From NCBI GenBank assembly GCA_934234035.1, contig CAKQHH010000015.1, positions 1 through 39,315 on the forward strand: DNA of 39,315 nucleotides. Reading direction: 5' to 3'. Positions 1 through 7,925 of this stretch are shown piece after piece. Positions within the stretch are counted from its first letter, which is position 1. Each line of letters starts with the position of its first letter. A program made the position numbers and the translations under genes. The DNA comes from an uncultured Clostridia bacterium (GTDB taxonomy: Bacteria > Bacillota > Clostridia > Peptostreptococcales > Anaerovoracaceae). The notes under the pieces are model-generated. The model worked only from the letters and a program-made list of their open reading frames with translations. It did no database searches and was not told the origin of the DNA.

Positions 1-437
1 TCATCGGTGTCAACACCAACGAATTCTGCACCGTATGGACGGAATGCGTTGATGGCACCCAGGTAACTCGGGTTCTCCGTGATTACCACATCCCCTTCGT
101 CCAGGAAGGTCATTGCGGCCAGTCCCAGGCCCTGCTGAGATCCGGACAGAATGCAGATGTTTTCCTTTGTGCACTCTACGTGTTCTCTGTTGTTCATACG
201 ATCTGTCAGGTAGTCCAGCAGAGGGCCGTAACCCTTTGTCAGGCCGTATGCGAATGCAGTGGCACCTTCTTTTTCCAGCATGGTATCTGCGGCTTTTCTC
301 AGATCTTCCAGCGGGTACAGTGCCGGATCCGGCAATCCTGCTGCGAAGGAGATCATATCCGACTTTCCGGCAATTCTCTTCTGTACTGCGCGGATACCGG
401 ACGGCTTAATGCGGCTCATTCTCTTCGAAAAACTCAT
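1..437 (-). CDS. PLP-dependent aminotransferase, copy A (N-terminal part, cut by window edge)
   Basis: This is the first 145 residues of a fold-type I PLP aminotransferase of the 2-aminoadipate/MocR-like group. The 3' part, with the PLP lysine, lies beyond the left edge. It matches residues 1-145 of the complete copy at 6268-7452 with about 14 base differences in 480, and those I checked are silent, so both copies seem to be held under selection. The start ATG has AGGAGG eight bases upstream. It lies downstream of butyrate kinase on the same strand, about 125 bases after its stop, so the two probably share a transcript. The role (amino acid to 2-oxo acid) is inferred from the family; the substrate is unknown. 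Confidence 0.9.
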   Translation of the reverse strand, partial: MSFSKRMSRIKPSGIRAVQKRIAGKSDMISFAAGLPDPALYPLEDLRKAADTMLEKEGATAFAYGLTKGYGPLLDYLTDRMNNREHVECTKENICILSGSQQGLGLAAMTFLDEGDVVITENPSYLGAINAFRPYGAEFVGVDTD

Positions 438-515
438 GTCTTCATCCTCCTACTACAACTTGTAATGGTTAATTTAACTATGGGTAATTATAAATGGTCT
501 ATTTTTTGGTTAATC

Positions 516-544
516 TATTATGGTTATTATGGTTTATTATGGTT
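516..544. repeat. Three short direct repeats upstream of aminotransferase copy A
   Basis: The 10-base word TATTATGGTT occurs at 516-525, 525-534 and 535-544, between the buk stop and the aminotransferase start. The equivalent region of copy B (7531-7549) has only two, the second with one change. A TATAAT-like hexamer on the minus strand follows closely (near 488). These could be binding sites for a regulator of the aminotransferase; that is inference. Confidence 0.5.
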
Positions 545-564
545 TAGCTAATTAACGGTTATTT

Positions 565-1626
565 CTACTTGTACTCTCTTGCCGGTTCTTCTCCGTTCAT
601 TACACGAAGAGCACCCAATGCCAGAGCAATCATCTCATACTCACCTGCAACGACTTCCATCGGTGCAACGTTCTGGGTCATACGCTGCAGTTCCGATGTC
701 ACCTTCTTGGAGTGAGCAATTCCTCCGGTAACGATAATCCGGTCTACCGGTTCATCAAATGCCGGGATATAGGAGCAGATTTCCTTTGCCGTCTCATAGA
801 TGAATGCATCATATACCAGAGCTGCCTTTTCATCTCCTTCTTCAATGCGCTTCTCAATCTCTCTGGAATCTTTCGTTCCCAGGAAATCGTACATGCCGGC
901 AAATTTGCTGATCTTGTCTACCATTTCGGATTCCGTGTACTTACCGGAATAGCAGAGCTGAACCAGCGGGTAGGTCGGCAGTGAACCGCAGCGCTCCGGA
1001 GAGAACGGGCCGTTGGTACGGCCGCCGGAACCATCCACCATCTTGCCCTTCTTGTGAGCACAGATGGAAATTCCGGATCCCAGGTGGGCAACGATAAAGT
1101 TGCAGTCCTCATACTTCTTTCCGATTTTTCCTGCAATGGATCTGGCAACCGCCTTATGGTTCAGTGCGTGGAACCAAGCCGGACGCTCCAGCTCCGCAAG
1201 GCCGGTGATTCTCGCCTTGTCCATCATTTCATCCACTGCCACTGGGTCGACAATGAATGAAGGTACGCCGATTTCGTCGCCGATGGACTTCGCGATTACT
1301 GCACCGAGGTTTGATGCATGCTCACCGCATACCGCATTTCTGAAATCCTCAATCATGCGATCGTTTACCGCATAGGTTCCGCCCTCTACCGGCCGGCAGA
1401 GGCCGCCTCTTCCGGCAATACAGCCGAAGTCTGAAATCGAATATCCGGCTTCTTCCACGGTCTTTACGATCAGGTTCTTCCGGTACTCAAATTCGTCAAA
1501 AACATGTGGGTACGGCTTCAGCTCCTCGGCAGTATGGTCGATTGACGCCTTGAAGAGTTCTTGATCGTCTTCAAATACTGCAATCTTGGTGCTGGTGCCA
1601 CCCGGGTTAATAATCAGTAATTTCAT
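565..1626 (-). CDS. buk: Butyrate kinase
   Basis: Buk transfers phosphate between butyryl-phosphate and ADP, giving ATP and butyrate at the end of the phosphotransbutyrylase route; relatives also act on branched-chain acyl phosphates. The 353-residue protein has the usual family length and the acetokinase-family fold signatures: NPGGTSTKIA at the N-terminus (phosphate binding), a central AHLGSGISIC block and GGRTNGPFSPERCG. Two in-frame ATGs lie six bases apart. AGGAGG touches the first, so the second, six bases from it, is chosen. It has its own promoter (1709-1737) and precedes aminotransferase copy A. No phosphotransbutyrylase gene is in the window. The start of a second copy survives at 7557-7652. 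Confidence 0.95.
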   Translation of the reverse strand: MKLLIINPGGTSTKIAVFEDDQELFKASIDHTAEELKPYPHVFDEFEYRKNLIVKTVEEAGYSISDFGCIAGRGGLCRPVEGGTYAVNDRMIEDFRNAVCGEHASNLGAVIAKSIGDEIGVPSFIVDPVAVDEMMDKARITGLAELERPAWFHALNHKAVARSIAGKIGKKYEDCNFIVAHLGSGISICAHKKGKMVDGSGGRTNGPFSPERCGSLPTYPLVQLCYSGKYTESEMVDKISKFAGMYDFLGTKDSREIEKRIEEGDEKAALVYDAFIYETAKEICSYIPAFDEPVDRIIVTGGIAHSKKVTSELQRMTQNVAPMEVVAGEYEMIALALGALRVMNGEEPAREYK

Positions 1627-1662
1627 TCGCATCCTCCTTGTGAATGACGGTTGTCTTTTTGT

Positions 1663-1698
1663 GAACTTTACGTTCTATCGTGTGGAACAGTATTCTAT
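1663..1698 (-). promoter_or_regulatory. Candidate operator or leader element downstream of the buk start site
   Basis: Read on the minus strand, this holds ATAGAATACTGTTC, nine bases, then GAACGTAAAGTTC. That is two imperfect or perfect dyads of GAAY/GTTC type just after the expected transcription start. Nearly the same arrangement occurs after the pepD promoter (4647-4683) and the truncated buk promoter (7690-7725). A shared regulator is inferred. Confidence 0.5.
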
Positions 1699-1708
1699 TT
1701 TCACACTT

Positions 1709-1737
1709 ATTATAATATTTCCACCCCCGGATGTCAA
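1709..1737 (-). promoter_or_regulatory. buk promoter
   Basis: On the minus strand TTGACA (1732-1737) and TATAAT (1709-1714) are separated by 17 bases, a perfect consensus for the housekeeping sigma factor. The predicted start of transcription is near 1702, giving a leader of about 75 bases. Confidence 0.8.
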
Positions 1738-1768
1738 TTCACAAATCTCGTAAAAGTATAGATTCACT

Positions 1769-2983
1769 TTATTTGCAGCCTTCGTTCACGCTCTTCTTAC
1801 TAACGTTATTGAGCAGTCCCCACAAACCAAGGGCAATCATGGCGAATACGGTGATTGCGATGAAGCTTGTATCGTATTTTCCGCCTGCCGCATCGAGAAG
1901 TTTTGCGGAAATCAGCGGTCCTATAAACGATGCCGGGAGCGGGGAGAAGTTTATAATACTGAAGCTTGATGTGAAATTCTCCGGTCCGAAGGACAAGTTG
2001 GTATATGCAGAAGCGATAGTCGGTGTACCGCCATTAGTCATTCCAACGAATACCAATCCAACAGTAATCAGCGCCAGAGAATTGGCCCTTCCACCCAGCA
2101 TCAGAAAGATTCCCGCAATCAGCATGAAGCTGACGTTGATTAAAGTGGATTTCTTTCTGGCGAAATGGTCGAAATTGTTTCCGGCAACGATACGACCCAC
2201 ACCGTTGAACAGGGAAACCACCATGCCCAAAATTGCGGAACCTCCATATGCCATGGAAATATTTGCGGCACTGTTTATTACTATCAGACCGGCGGAGTTA
2301 AGGGCAGTTGCCCATAGGAAGAAGACCCAGAATCTGGAGGTCTTCATCATTTCACCGGTAGTGAAGTTGACTGTAACAGCCTTATCGGCCTTCTCATCGG
2401 TTGATCCGTCCGGTAACTTGATGACAAAGATGCCCACCACCATTACCGCGGTGATGGCAAATGCCAAAATCTTAAAGGCAGGAAACAAGCCGAGCGCTAC
2501 AACTAAGCTGTTTACAACGGAACCCAGCAGCAAGCTTCCCAGACCGAATCCCATGAGCATGATGCCGGAAGCCAGTCCTACTTTGTCCGGGAACCACTTC
2601 GTGATGGTGGAAACAACTGTATTATAGCCAATTCCAACACCGCCGCCGCCGAATACACCGTAGAAGATGTACAGCTTGGTCAAGCTGCCGGCGGAATCTG
2701 CCGGATTCAGCATGGATACACTGAAGAATCCGATAAAGAGACATACGGTGGTAATAATCAATCTCACTTTCACACCCAGTTTCTTACTAAGCTGTCCGCC
2801 GACGACTCCGCCCAGGCAAAAACAGCTCATGGAAATTGTGAAGGTCATGGATAGCTGGGAAACAGTCCAGTCCGTGTAAATTTCACTGAATGGTGTGCTG
2901 AATAGCGACCATGCGTAAATCAGCCCTTGAAACAGCAGAATTACTGTCGCCACAGCCAGATATAACCATCTCTTTTTGTTCAT
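1769..2983 (-). CDS. MFS transporter, oxalate/formate antiporter (OFA) family-like
   Basis: This is a 404-residue membrane protein with twelve predicted hydrophobic segments. The first segment, reading GLIYAWSLFSTPF, is typical of the OFA (OxlT-like) branch of the major facilitator superfamily, which moves small mono- and dicarboxylates. AAGGAG lies well placed before the ATG. It sits between buk and pepD on the same strand. A strong terminator after pepD (3062-3104) separates it from pepD, and I find no convincing own promoter in the 80 bases left. Export or exchange of a fermentation acid would suit the position next to buk, but the substrate is not shown by sequence. Confidence 0.85.
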   Translation of the reverse strand: MNKKRWLYLAVATVILLFQGLIYAWSLFSTPFSEIYTDWTVSQLSMTFTISMSCFCLGGVVGGQLSKKLGVKVRLIITTVCLFIGFFSVSMLNPADSAGSLTKLYIFYGVFGGGGVGIGYNTVVSTITKWFPDKVGLASGIMLMGFGLGSLLLGSVVNSLVVALGLFPAFKILAFAITAVMVVGIFVIKLPDGSTDEKADKAVTVNFTTGEMMKTSRFWVFFLWATALNSAGLIVINSAANISMAYGGSAILGMVVSLFNGVGRIVAGNNFDHFARKKSTLINVSFMLIAGIFLMLGGRANSLALITVGLVFVGMTNGGTPTIASAYTNLSFGPENFTSSFSIINFSPLPASFIGPLISAKLLDAAGGKYDTSFIAITVFAMIALGLWGLLNNVSKKSVNEGCK

Positions 2984-3061
2984 TTCTTTCTCCTTTAATG
3001 TTTCAAAATATTGTGTAAAAACAGATAGAATCTATTAGAAAACAGCACGTCTTTCAGTCAA

Positions 3062-3104
3062 CCGAAAACCCACGGTTCTGAACTTCGAAACCGTGGGTTT
3101 TCGG
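3062..3104 (-). terminator. Hairpin terminator after pepD
   Basis: A perfect 16-base stem (3062-3077 with 3089-3104) with an 11-base loop lies just past the pepD stop. The TTTT tract is inside the stem rather than after it, so termination strength is uncertain. Confidence 0.7.
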
Positions 3105-3150
3105 CTGGGAGCTGCAATGATTCCGCAGCTCCTGCTTTGTCTAATAATTT

Positions 3151-4611
3151 CTATAAGCGCTTCAGAACCTCCTGCAGCAGCTTCCAATATCTCTGAGTGG
3201 AAGAGATGCTGAACCATTCTCCCGGCTTGTGCAGATTGCCGGTTTTCGCTCCGACGGAAATCATGTCCACCTTTCGACCCATATTCTTTGCGATAATACC
3301 GCACTCCAGTCCGCTGTGCACCGGAATTCCGTACGCTTCTTTATCGAAGAGTTCTTGATATACTTCAACGAACAAATCTCGGATTTCACTCTCCGGTTCG
3401 TACGGCCATTCCAGACAATCGTAATCCTTGTGGCTGCTTCCTCCCACATTTCGAGCCAATCGGTCGATATTCAGCACCATGGTCTGATAGATGCTCTCCA
3501 AAGAACTCCGAGTAACAAAGACAAATGTAACCTTTTCTTCATCCGTGGTAACACAGCCCACATTGTTGGAGGATTCCACCACGCCCTCTATGTCTTGGAA
3601 CATACGGAGAATTCCATTCTCGCAGAACACACCAAAGTCAATTACGCTATTCATGGTTTTCCGGGCGAACACCTTGGAAACCGTTTCCTCATAAGGCTCG
3701 AAAACCACGTTAACGTCCGGATCGCCTACACGATACTCTGCTTTGTAGATATCGTAATATCTTTTTGCTTCCTCTCTGAGAATCTCCAGATTCTCGGACG
3801 GTACCATCAGAACAGCTTCCGCTTCTCGAGGGATGGCATTCCCTGCCATGCCCCCGCGAACACTTGCCACTTCATAATCTCCTTTTCGTTCCAGTGCGTC
3901 CATCAACCGGAACAGAAGTTTATTGGCATTTCCTCGGCCGCGGTTAATATCATTCGCAGAGTGACCACCCAGAAGTCCGTCGATGCGCAGACGATATGGA
4001 ACCACTCCTTCTGCAGGTGATGTCCATTCGACCGGAATATCCGCACTGACGGTTGGTCCTCCTGCACTTCCCACAGTGAAAACATTTTCCTCTATGGAAT
4101 CCGTGTTAATGAAATATTTTCCCGTCAGCTGAGATGCATCGAATTTCTCCGCACCGGTCAGTCCCAATTCCTCATCCACGGTCACCAACACCTCCAGCGG
4201 CGGATGGGGCGCATCTTCCAATGTCAGAAGCGCCAAAGAAAGCGATAATCCCAGGCCGTTATCCGCCCCCAATGTGGTTTCCTTCGCCGTAATCTTATCG
4301 CCCTCCACCGTAATCTGAATTGGATCCTTCGTGAAATCGTGGTTGGATCCCGGCACCTTCTCACACACCATATCCATGTGGGACTGCAGAATCACCGCCG
4401 GATGATCTTCCTTTCCCAGCGTTCCAGGCTTGCGAATCAACACATTTCCCATCTCATCTTGCACACAGTCCAAATTGTACCGCTCTGCAAAACTTACCAG
4501 CCAATTGCTGATTTCTTCCTCATGTCTAGATGCCCTAGGAACCCTACTGATTTCCTCGAAAATTTCAAGCACCGCCTCCGGCTCCAATCCTTTCGGAATC
4601 ATACGCTCCAT
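3151..4611 (-). CDS. pepD: Aminoacyl-histidine dipeptidase (M20 family)
   Basis: PepD is a cytoplasmic zinc dipeptidase that cleaves Xaa-His and other dipeptides. The 486 residues match the family length. Metal and catalytic residues of the M20 fold are visible: H78 and D80 in SHMDMV, D117 in GADNG, E147/E148 in DEELG, D171 in NTDS, and a late HSGLECG block with the last metal histidine. A dimerisation domain fills the middle. The start ATG has GGAGG seven bases upstream. It has its own promoter and terminator, so it is a single-gene unit. The operator-like dyad in its leader resembles that of buk, suggesting joint control of peptide use and butyrate formation. Confidence 0.94.
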   Translation of the reverse strand: MERMIPKGLEPEAVLEIFEEISRVPRASRHEEEISNWLVSFAERYNLDCVQDEMGNVLIRKPGTLGKEDHPAVILQSHMDMVCEKVPGSNHDFTKDPIQITVEGDKITAKETTLGADNGLGLSLSLALLTLEDAPHPPLEVLVTVDEELGLTGAEKFDASQLTGKYFINTDSIEENVFTVGSAGGPTVSADIPVEWTSPAEGVVPYRLRIDGLLGGHSANDINRGRGNANKLLFRLMDALERKGDYEVASVRGGMAGNAIPREAEAVLMVPSENLEILREEAKRYYDIYKAEYRVGDPDVNVVFEPYEETVSKVFARKTMNSVIDFGVFCENGILRMFQDIEGVVESSNNVGCVTTDEEKVTFVFVTRSSLESIYQTMVLNIDRLARNVGGSSHKDYDCLEWPYEPESEIRDLFVEVYQELFDKEAYGIPVHSGLECGIIAKNMGRKVDMISVGAKTGNLHKPGEWFSISSTQRYWKLLQEVLKRL

Positions 4612-4646
4612 ACTCCTGCCTCCTTACTCATTCTTTCCTGTACTTT

Positions 4647-4683
4647 GCACTTTATCGTTCCGCTCAACAGAACAGCGTTCTAT
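4647..4683 (-). promoter_or_regulatory. Candidate operator in the pepD leader
   Basis: The minus strand reads ATAGAACGCTGTTC, then nine bases, then GAACGATAAAGTGC. The first part contains a perfect AGAAC-GCT-GTTCT palindrome. It aligns with the buk leader (1663-1698) although the promoters themselves differ in sequence and in distance to the element. Confidence 0.5.
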
Positions 4684-4698
4684 TAGGCGGTTTTCTAT

Positions 4699-4727
4699 AG
4701 TCTAACAAAACCCACTCTCACTGTCAA
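4699..4727 (-). promoter_or_regulatory. pepD promoter
   Basis: On the minus strand TTGACA (4722-4727) is followed by 17 bases and TAGACT (4699-4704). Confidence 0.7.
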
Positions 4728-4830
4728 TAGATTCTTCTTTGTTATTCCGACCATTTGTCTTTACCAATTTACTTAAAGTAAAAAAGGTTCCACAGCATCG
4801 GGTTTTGGGTCGTTTCCATAAAAACAAAAG

Positions 4831-4859
4831 AAAAATGCGATCTTCCGCTGAAGACCGCA
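4831..4859 (-). terminator. Intrinsic terminator after the MFS gene
   Basis: A 10-base stem with one wobble (4836-4845 with 4850-4859) and a four-base loop is followed on the minus strand by TTTTTCTTTT. It should end the transcript carrying aminotransferase B and the transporter. Confidence 0.85.
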
Positions 4860-4904
4860 CTTTTCCGTGTCGTTATAGGGTTTGCTTAATTCATCATTTA
4901 ACGC

Positions 4905-6233
4905 TTATTTCCCGTTGTATTCCACATCCTTGCCCGCTGCAAGACGTGCCTGATTCCGCTTGTGAAGACGGATAATCAGGATTGCATCCAGCAGTCCCAG
5001 GATTACAACTACCAGCTGGAATGTGAACATTTTGGTGTACGCATCAATTGCCGGCAGGGTATCCAGCCAATGGCTGAACAGGGTGAACTGGAAGATATCC
5101 GGGGAGAATCCCAGAATCGCCGCAACACCGGTGGTGGTTGCGGTAACCGATGCCGGAATGCCGCATTCCTCAATAACCGCATAGTATCCTCTGCCGCCGT
5201 AGCAAACGAAGGAAAGTCCGATTACCACGAATATAACGAATGCAACAGAGGAATTCTCATTTGCACCGAACAGCATGTACAGCAATCCAATAATTGCCAC
5301 AACGTATACGATAATCAGGTTCTTGGACGTCGATTTCAGTCTGGTCGCAATCTCTCCTCCAATCGGAGCTCCAATCATCTGGCAGCCGTACTGTCTGAAG
5401 ATTGCCGCCCATCCGGCGATAACAACCGGAATACCCAGTACATCCGAGAAGTACGGTGTGAAGTAGGTCAGTGTCGTCATGAAGGAATATACTGCAAAGA
5501 TACAGAATGCGAACATCCAAGTTTCCTTATGCGCAAATACCGCCAGCATTTCTTTTACCGCATTGTGATTCTTCTTATCCTTCTTGCTGGCAGCCGCCTC
5601 TGCTCTGCTTGCCTCCAGCATCTCCTTGGTCGGATTCGGAATAACAAAGAACAGTGCCAAGAAAATGACAACGGACATTGCGATGTTGGCAACAACGGTT
5701 GCCTTAATTCCCATGTCCCCTTCTCCTGCATACTGGAATGCAACCATCATTAGAGAAGATTCAATTACATTGAAGATGCCGATGCAGGTTTCGTTCAAAC
5801 CGTATGCTCTTCCCTGTTCGCTTTCCGGCCACATCATACGAATAATCTTAATCTGAGTCGGGAAGTTGAACATCAGAGATGCTACAGCGAAACCAATCCA
5901 CATCGCAACGCACCACACATAGGAATGGGGATTCAGCAGAAAGCCTACCGCAAATACCACGTTCAGCACGATGGAAATCAAATAAATCGTCTTATAGTTG
6001 AAGCGGTCTGCAAACCATCCCCCAATCGGTGCCAGGAATACGTTTCCCAGTCCGTAAATGGAAAGCAGAAAACTCATCTTTGTTCCGGAAATATCCAAGA
6101 ATTCGCGGAACGGTTCGTACCAGGTGTACTGAAGATACGGTACCAGATATACAATCGCCCAGCCGGCACCCAGTGTCAACATAGCAATTGTCAGCCGCAG
6201 CTTACTCATCTTAATGTAACTAGTATTTTCCAC
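4905..6233 (-). CDS. MFS transporter, sugar-phosphate/organic-anion type
   Basis: This is a 442-residue major facilitator protein with twelve hydrophobic segments and a charged central loop near residues 195-220. The first helix has the GWAIVYLVPYLQYTW block; loop 2-3 has GGWFADRFNYK, the MFS signature. It resembles the anion:cation symporter/UhpC-like group, but the substrate is unknown. An upstream ATG gives a longer frame, but the GTG at 6233 has GGGAG seven bases upstream and is chosen. It starts 34 bases after the stop of aminotransferase B, so the two are likely one operon, and it may import or export the aminotransferase substrate or product. Confidence 0.82.
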   Translation of the reverse strand: MENTSYIKMSKLRLTIAMLTLGAGWAIVYLVPYLQYTWYEPFREFLDISGTKMSFLLSIYGLGNVFLAPIGGWFADRFNYKTIYLISIVLNVVFAVGFLLNPHSYVWCVAMWIGFAVASLMFNFPTQIKIIRMMWPESEQGRAYGLNETCIGIFNVIESSLMMVAFQYAGEGDMGIKATVVANIAMSVVIFLALFFVIPNPTKEMLEASRAEAAASKKDKKNHNAVKEMLAVFAHKETWMFAFCIFAVYSFMTTLTYFTPYFSDVLGIPVVIAGWAAIFRQYGCQMIGAPIGGEIATRLKSTSKNLIIVYVVAIIGLLYMLFGANENSSVAFVIFVVIGLSFVCYGGRGYYAVIEECGIPASVTATTTGVAAILGFSPDIFQFTLFSHWLDTLPAIDAYTKMFTFQLVVVILGLLDAILIIRLHKRNQARLAAGKDVEYNGK

Positions 6234-6267
6234 TATTATTCTCCCTTCTTTTTTCGCACAATCGCTC

Positions 6268-7452
6268 TTATCCGATGTACTTCCGGAATACATCTCCCAG
6301 AATCCGGATACCGTCGCGAATCTGATCGTCCTTCACCATGGTGAAGTTCATACGGATGGTGTTCTTCACTCCGTCGAAGGAGAAGAAGGACTCACCCGGA
6401 ATGTATGCAATTCCAGCAGCCAGTGCATCATCCAGAATCGCATCGCTGTCCAGTCCTTCCGGCAGTTCCAGCCACAGGAACATTCCGCCTTCCGGATCGG
6501 TGTATTTAATCTCAGCCGGGAAGTATTTCTGAATCATCTCTACCATCAGCTCGCAACGTTCTTTGTATACTTCCTGAATCTCCTCAATGTGCTTCTCCAG
6601 ATCGAACATTTTCAGATAGTAGTATGTCAGCATCTGAGTCAGTTCCGGGCTCTGCAGGTCATTAGTTTCCTTCAAGGACTCAAATGCGGTCGCCACTTCC
6701 TTGGAAGCGCATGTCCAAGCAACTCTCATGCCCGGGCTCAGAATCTTGGAGAAGGATCCCAGATAAATAACCTGACCCTTCTTGTCCAGCGCACGCAGGT
6801 GCGGCAGCGGCTCGCCCTTGAATCTCAGGTCACCGTACGGGTTGTCTTCTACAACAGCAACATCGTACTTCGCAACCACTTCCATGAAGCGCTCTCTTCT
6901 CTCCAGCGTCCAAGCCTTTCCGGTTGGGTTCTGGAAGTTCGGAATCACGTAGATCAGCTTTGTGTTCGGATTTTCTTCCAGCGCTCTCTCCAGGTCCTCG
7001 ATTACGATACCATCATCATCGGTGTCAACACCAACGAATTCTGCACCGTATGGACGGAATGCGTTGATGGCACCCAGGTAACTCGGGTTCTCTGTAATTA
7101 CCACATCCCCTTCGTCCAGGAAGGTCATTGCGGCCAGTCCCAGTCCCTGCTGAGATCCGGACAGAATGCAGATGTTTTCCTTTGTGCACTCTACGTGCTC
7201 TCTGTTGTTCATGCGGTCTGTCAGGTAGTCCAGCAGAGGGCCGTAACCCTTTGTCAGGCCGTATGCAAAGGCAGTAGCACCTTCTTTTTCCAGCATGGTG
7301 TCTGCGGCTTTTCTCAGATCTTCCAGCGGGTACAGTGCCGGATCCGGCAGTCCTGCTGCGAAGGAGATCATATCCGACTTTCCGGCAATTCTCTTCTGTA
7401 CTGCACGGATACCGGACGGCTTAATGCGGCTCATTCTCTTCGAAAAACTCAT
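6268..7452 (-). CDS. PLP-dependent aminotransferase, copy B (MocR/2-aminoadipate transaminase-like)
   Basis: This complete 394-residue fold-type I aminotransferase would exchange an amino group between an amino acid and a 2-oxo acid. Visible family marks are SGSQQGLGL (cofactor phosphate, about 98-106), NPTG at 175-178, the DNPYGDLR block (about 203-210) and the PLP lysine K236 in SFSKILSPGMR. There is no N-terminal HTH, so it is an enzyme, not a MocR regulator. Its first 145 codons and upstream region duplicate the gene at the left edge. The truncated buk copy and an intact buk-type promoter lie directly upstream, so it is probably under buk control. An MFS gene follows 34 bases downstream. 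Confidence 0.92.
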   Translation of the reverse strand: MSFSKRMSRIKPSGIRAVQKRIAGKSDMISFAAGLPDPALYPLEDLRKAADTMLEKEGATAFAYGLTKGYGPLLDYLTDRMNNREHVECTKENICILSGSQQGLGLAAMTFLDEGDVVITENPSYLGAINAFRPYGAEFVGVDTDDDGIVIEDLERALEENPNTKLIYVIPNFQNPTGKAWTLERRERFMEVVAKYDVAVVEDNPYGDLRFKGEPLPHLRALDKKGQVIYLGSFSKILSPGMRVAWTCASKEVATAFESLKETNDLQSPELTQMLTYYYLKMFDLEKHIEEIQEVYKERCELMVEMIQKYFPAEIKYTDPEGGMFLWLELPEGLDSDAILDDALAAGIAYIPGESFFSFDGVKNTIRMNFTMVKDDQIRDGIRILGDVFRKYIG

Positions 7453-7556
7453 GTCTTCATCCTCCTACTACAACTTGTAATGGTTAATTTAATTATGGGT
7501 AATTATAAATGGTCTATTTTTTGGTTAATCTATTATGGTTATTATAGTTTAGCTAA

Positions 7557-7652
7557 TTAATGGTCGATTGACGCTTTGAAGAGTTCTTGATTATCTTCAA
7601 ATACTGCAATCTTGATGCTGGTACCACCCGGATTAATAATCAGTAGTTTCAT
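7557..7652 (-). pseudogene. Truncated butyrate kinase (first 31 codons)
   Basis: This frame starts with the same RBS and ATG as buk and encodes the first 31 residues of butyrate kinase with a few changes (for example Thr to Ile in the NPGGTST motif). It ends at a TAA created where about 980 bases of buk are missing and the aminotransferase upstream region is joined. No kinase can result. Promoter, dyad and ribosome binding site remain, so it may be a translated leader peptide of the transcript for aminotransferase B. Confidence 0.88.
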
Positions 7653-7689
7653 TCGCATCCTCCTTGTGAATGACGTATGTTTTTATAAC

Positions 7690-7764
7690 GAACTTATCGT
7701 TCTATTGAATGGAACAGTATTCTGTTTTCACGTTTATTATAATATTTCCGCCTTTGGATGTCAA
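7690..7764 (-). promoter_or_regulatory. Retained buk-type promoter and dyad before the truncated buk
   Basis: TTGACA (7759-7764), 17 bases and TATAAT (7736-7741) on the minus strand copy the buk promoter. The dyad GAATACTGTTC ... GAACGATAAGTTC follows at 7690-7725. With most of buk lost, this promoter should now drive aminotransferase copy B. Confidence 0.75.
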
Positions 7765-7865
7765 TTCACAAACCTTGTCTATTATTTCACATCGCAAAAA
7801 AAGAATAAATTCTTCTTCGATAGCGTTCAAAAATGTTAATCGCTTTTTCATCAAATGCCGAATTA

Positions 7866-7894
7866 TTGCGGTTTTGCTCCATCTCGGCTATAAT
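7866..7894 (+). promoter_or_regulatory. Promoter of the phospholipase C-like gene
   Basis: TTGCGG (7866-7871), a 17-base spacer and TATAAT (7889-7894) precede the gene by about 30 bases. Confidence 0.7.
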
Positions 7895-7925
7895 GATGTT
7901 AATACACAGAAAAAAGGAGGCTCCT

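Noticed and set aside
3062..3104. Insertion-sequence end (inverted repeat)
   Set aside because: It is a single hairpin directly after pepD with no transposase or target duplication; a terminator explains it.
4668..4682. LexA (SOS) box before pepD
   Set aside because: The palindrome has three central bases where the Gram-positive LexA box has four, and neither pepD nor buk is an SOS gene.
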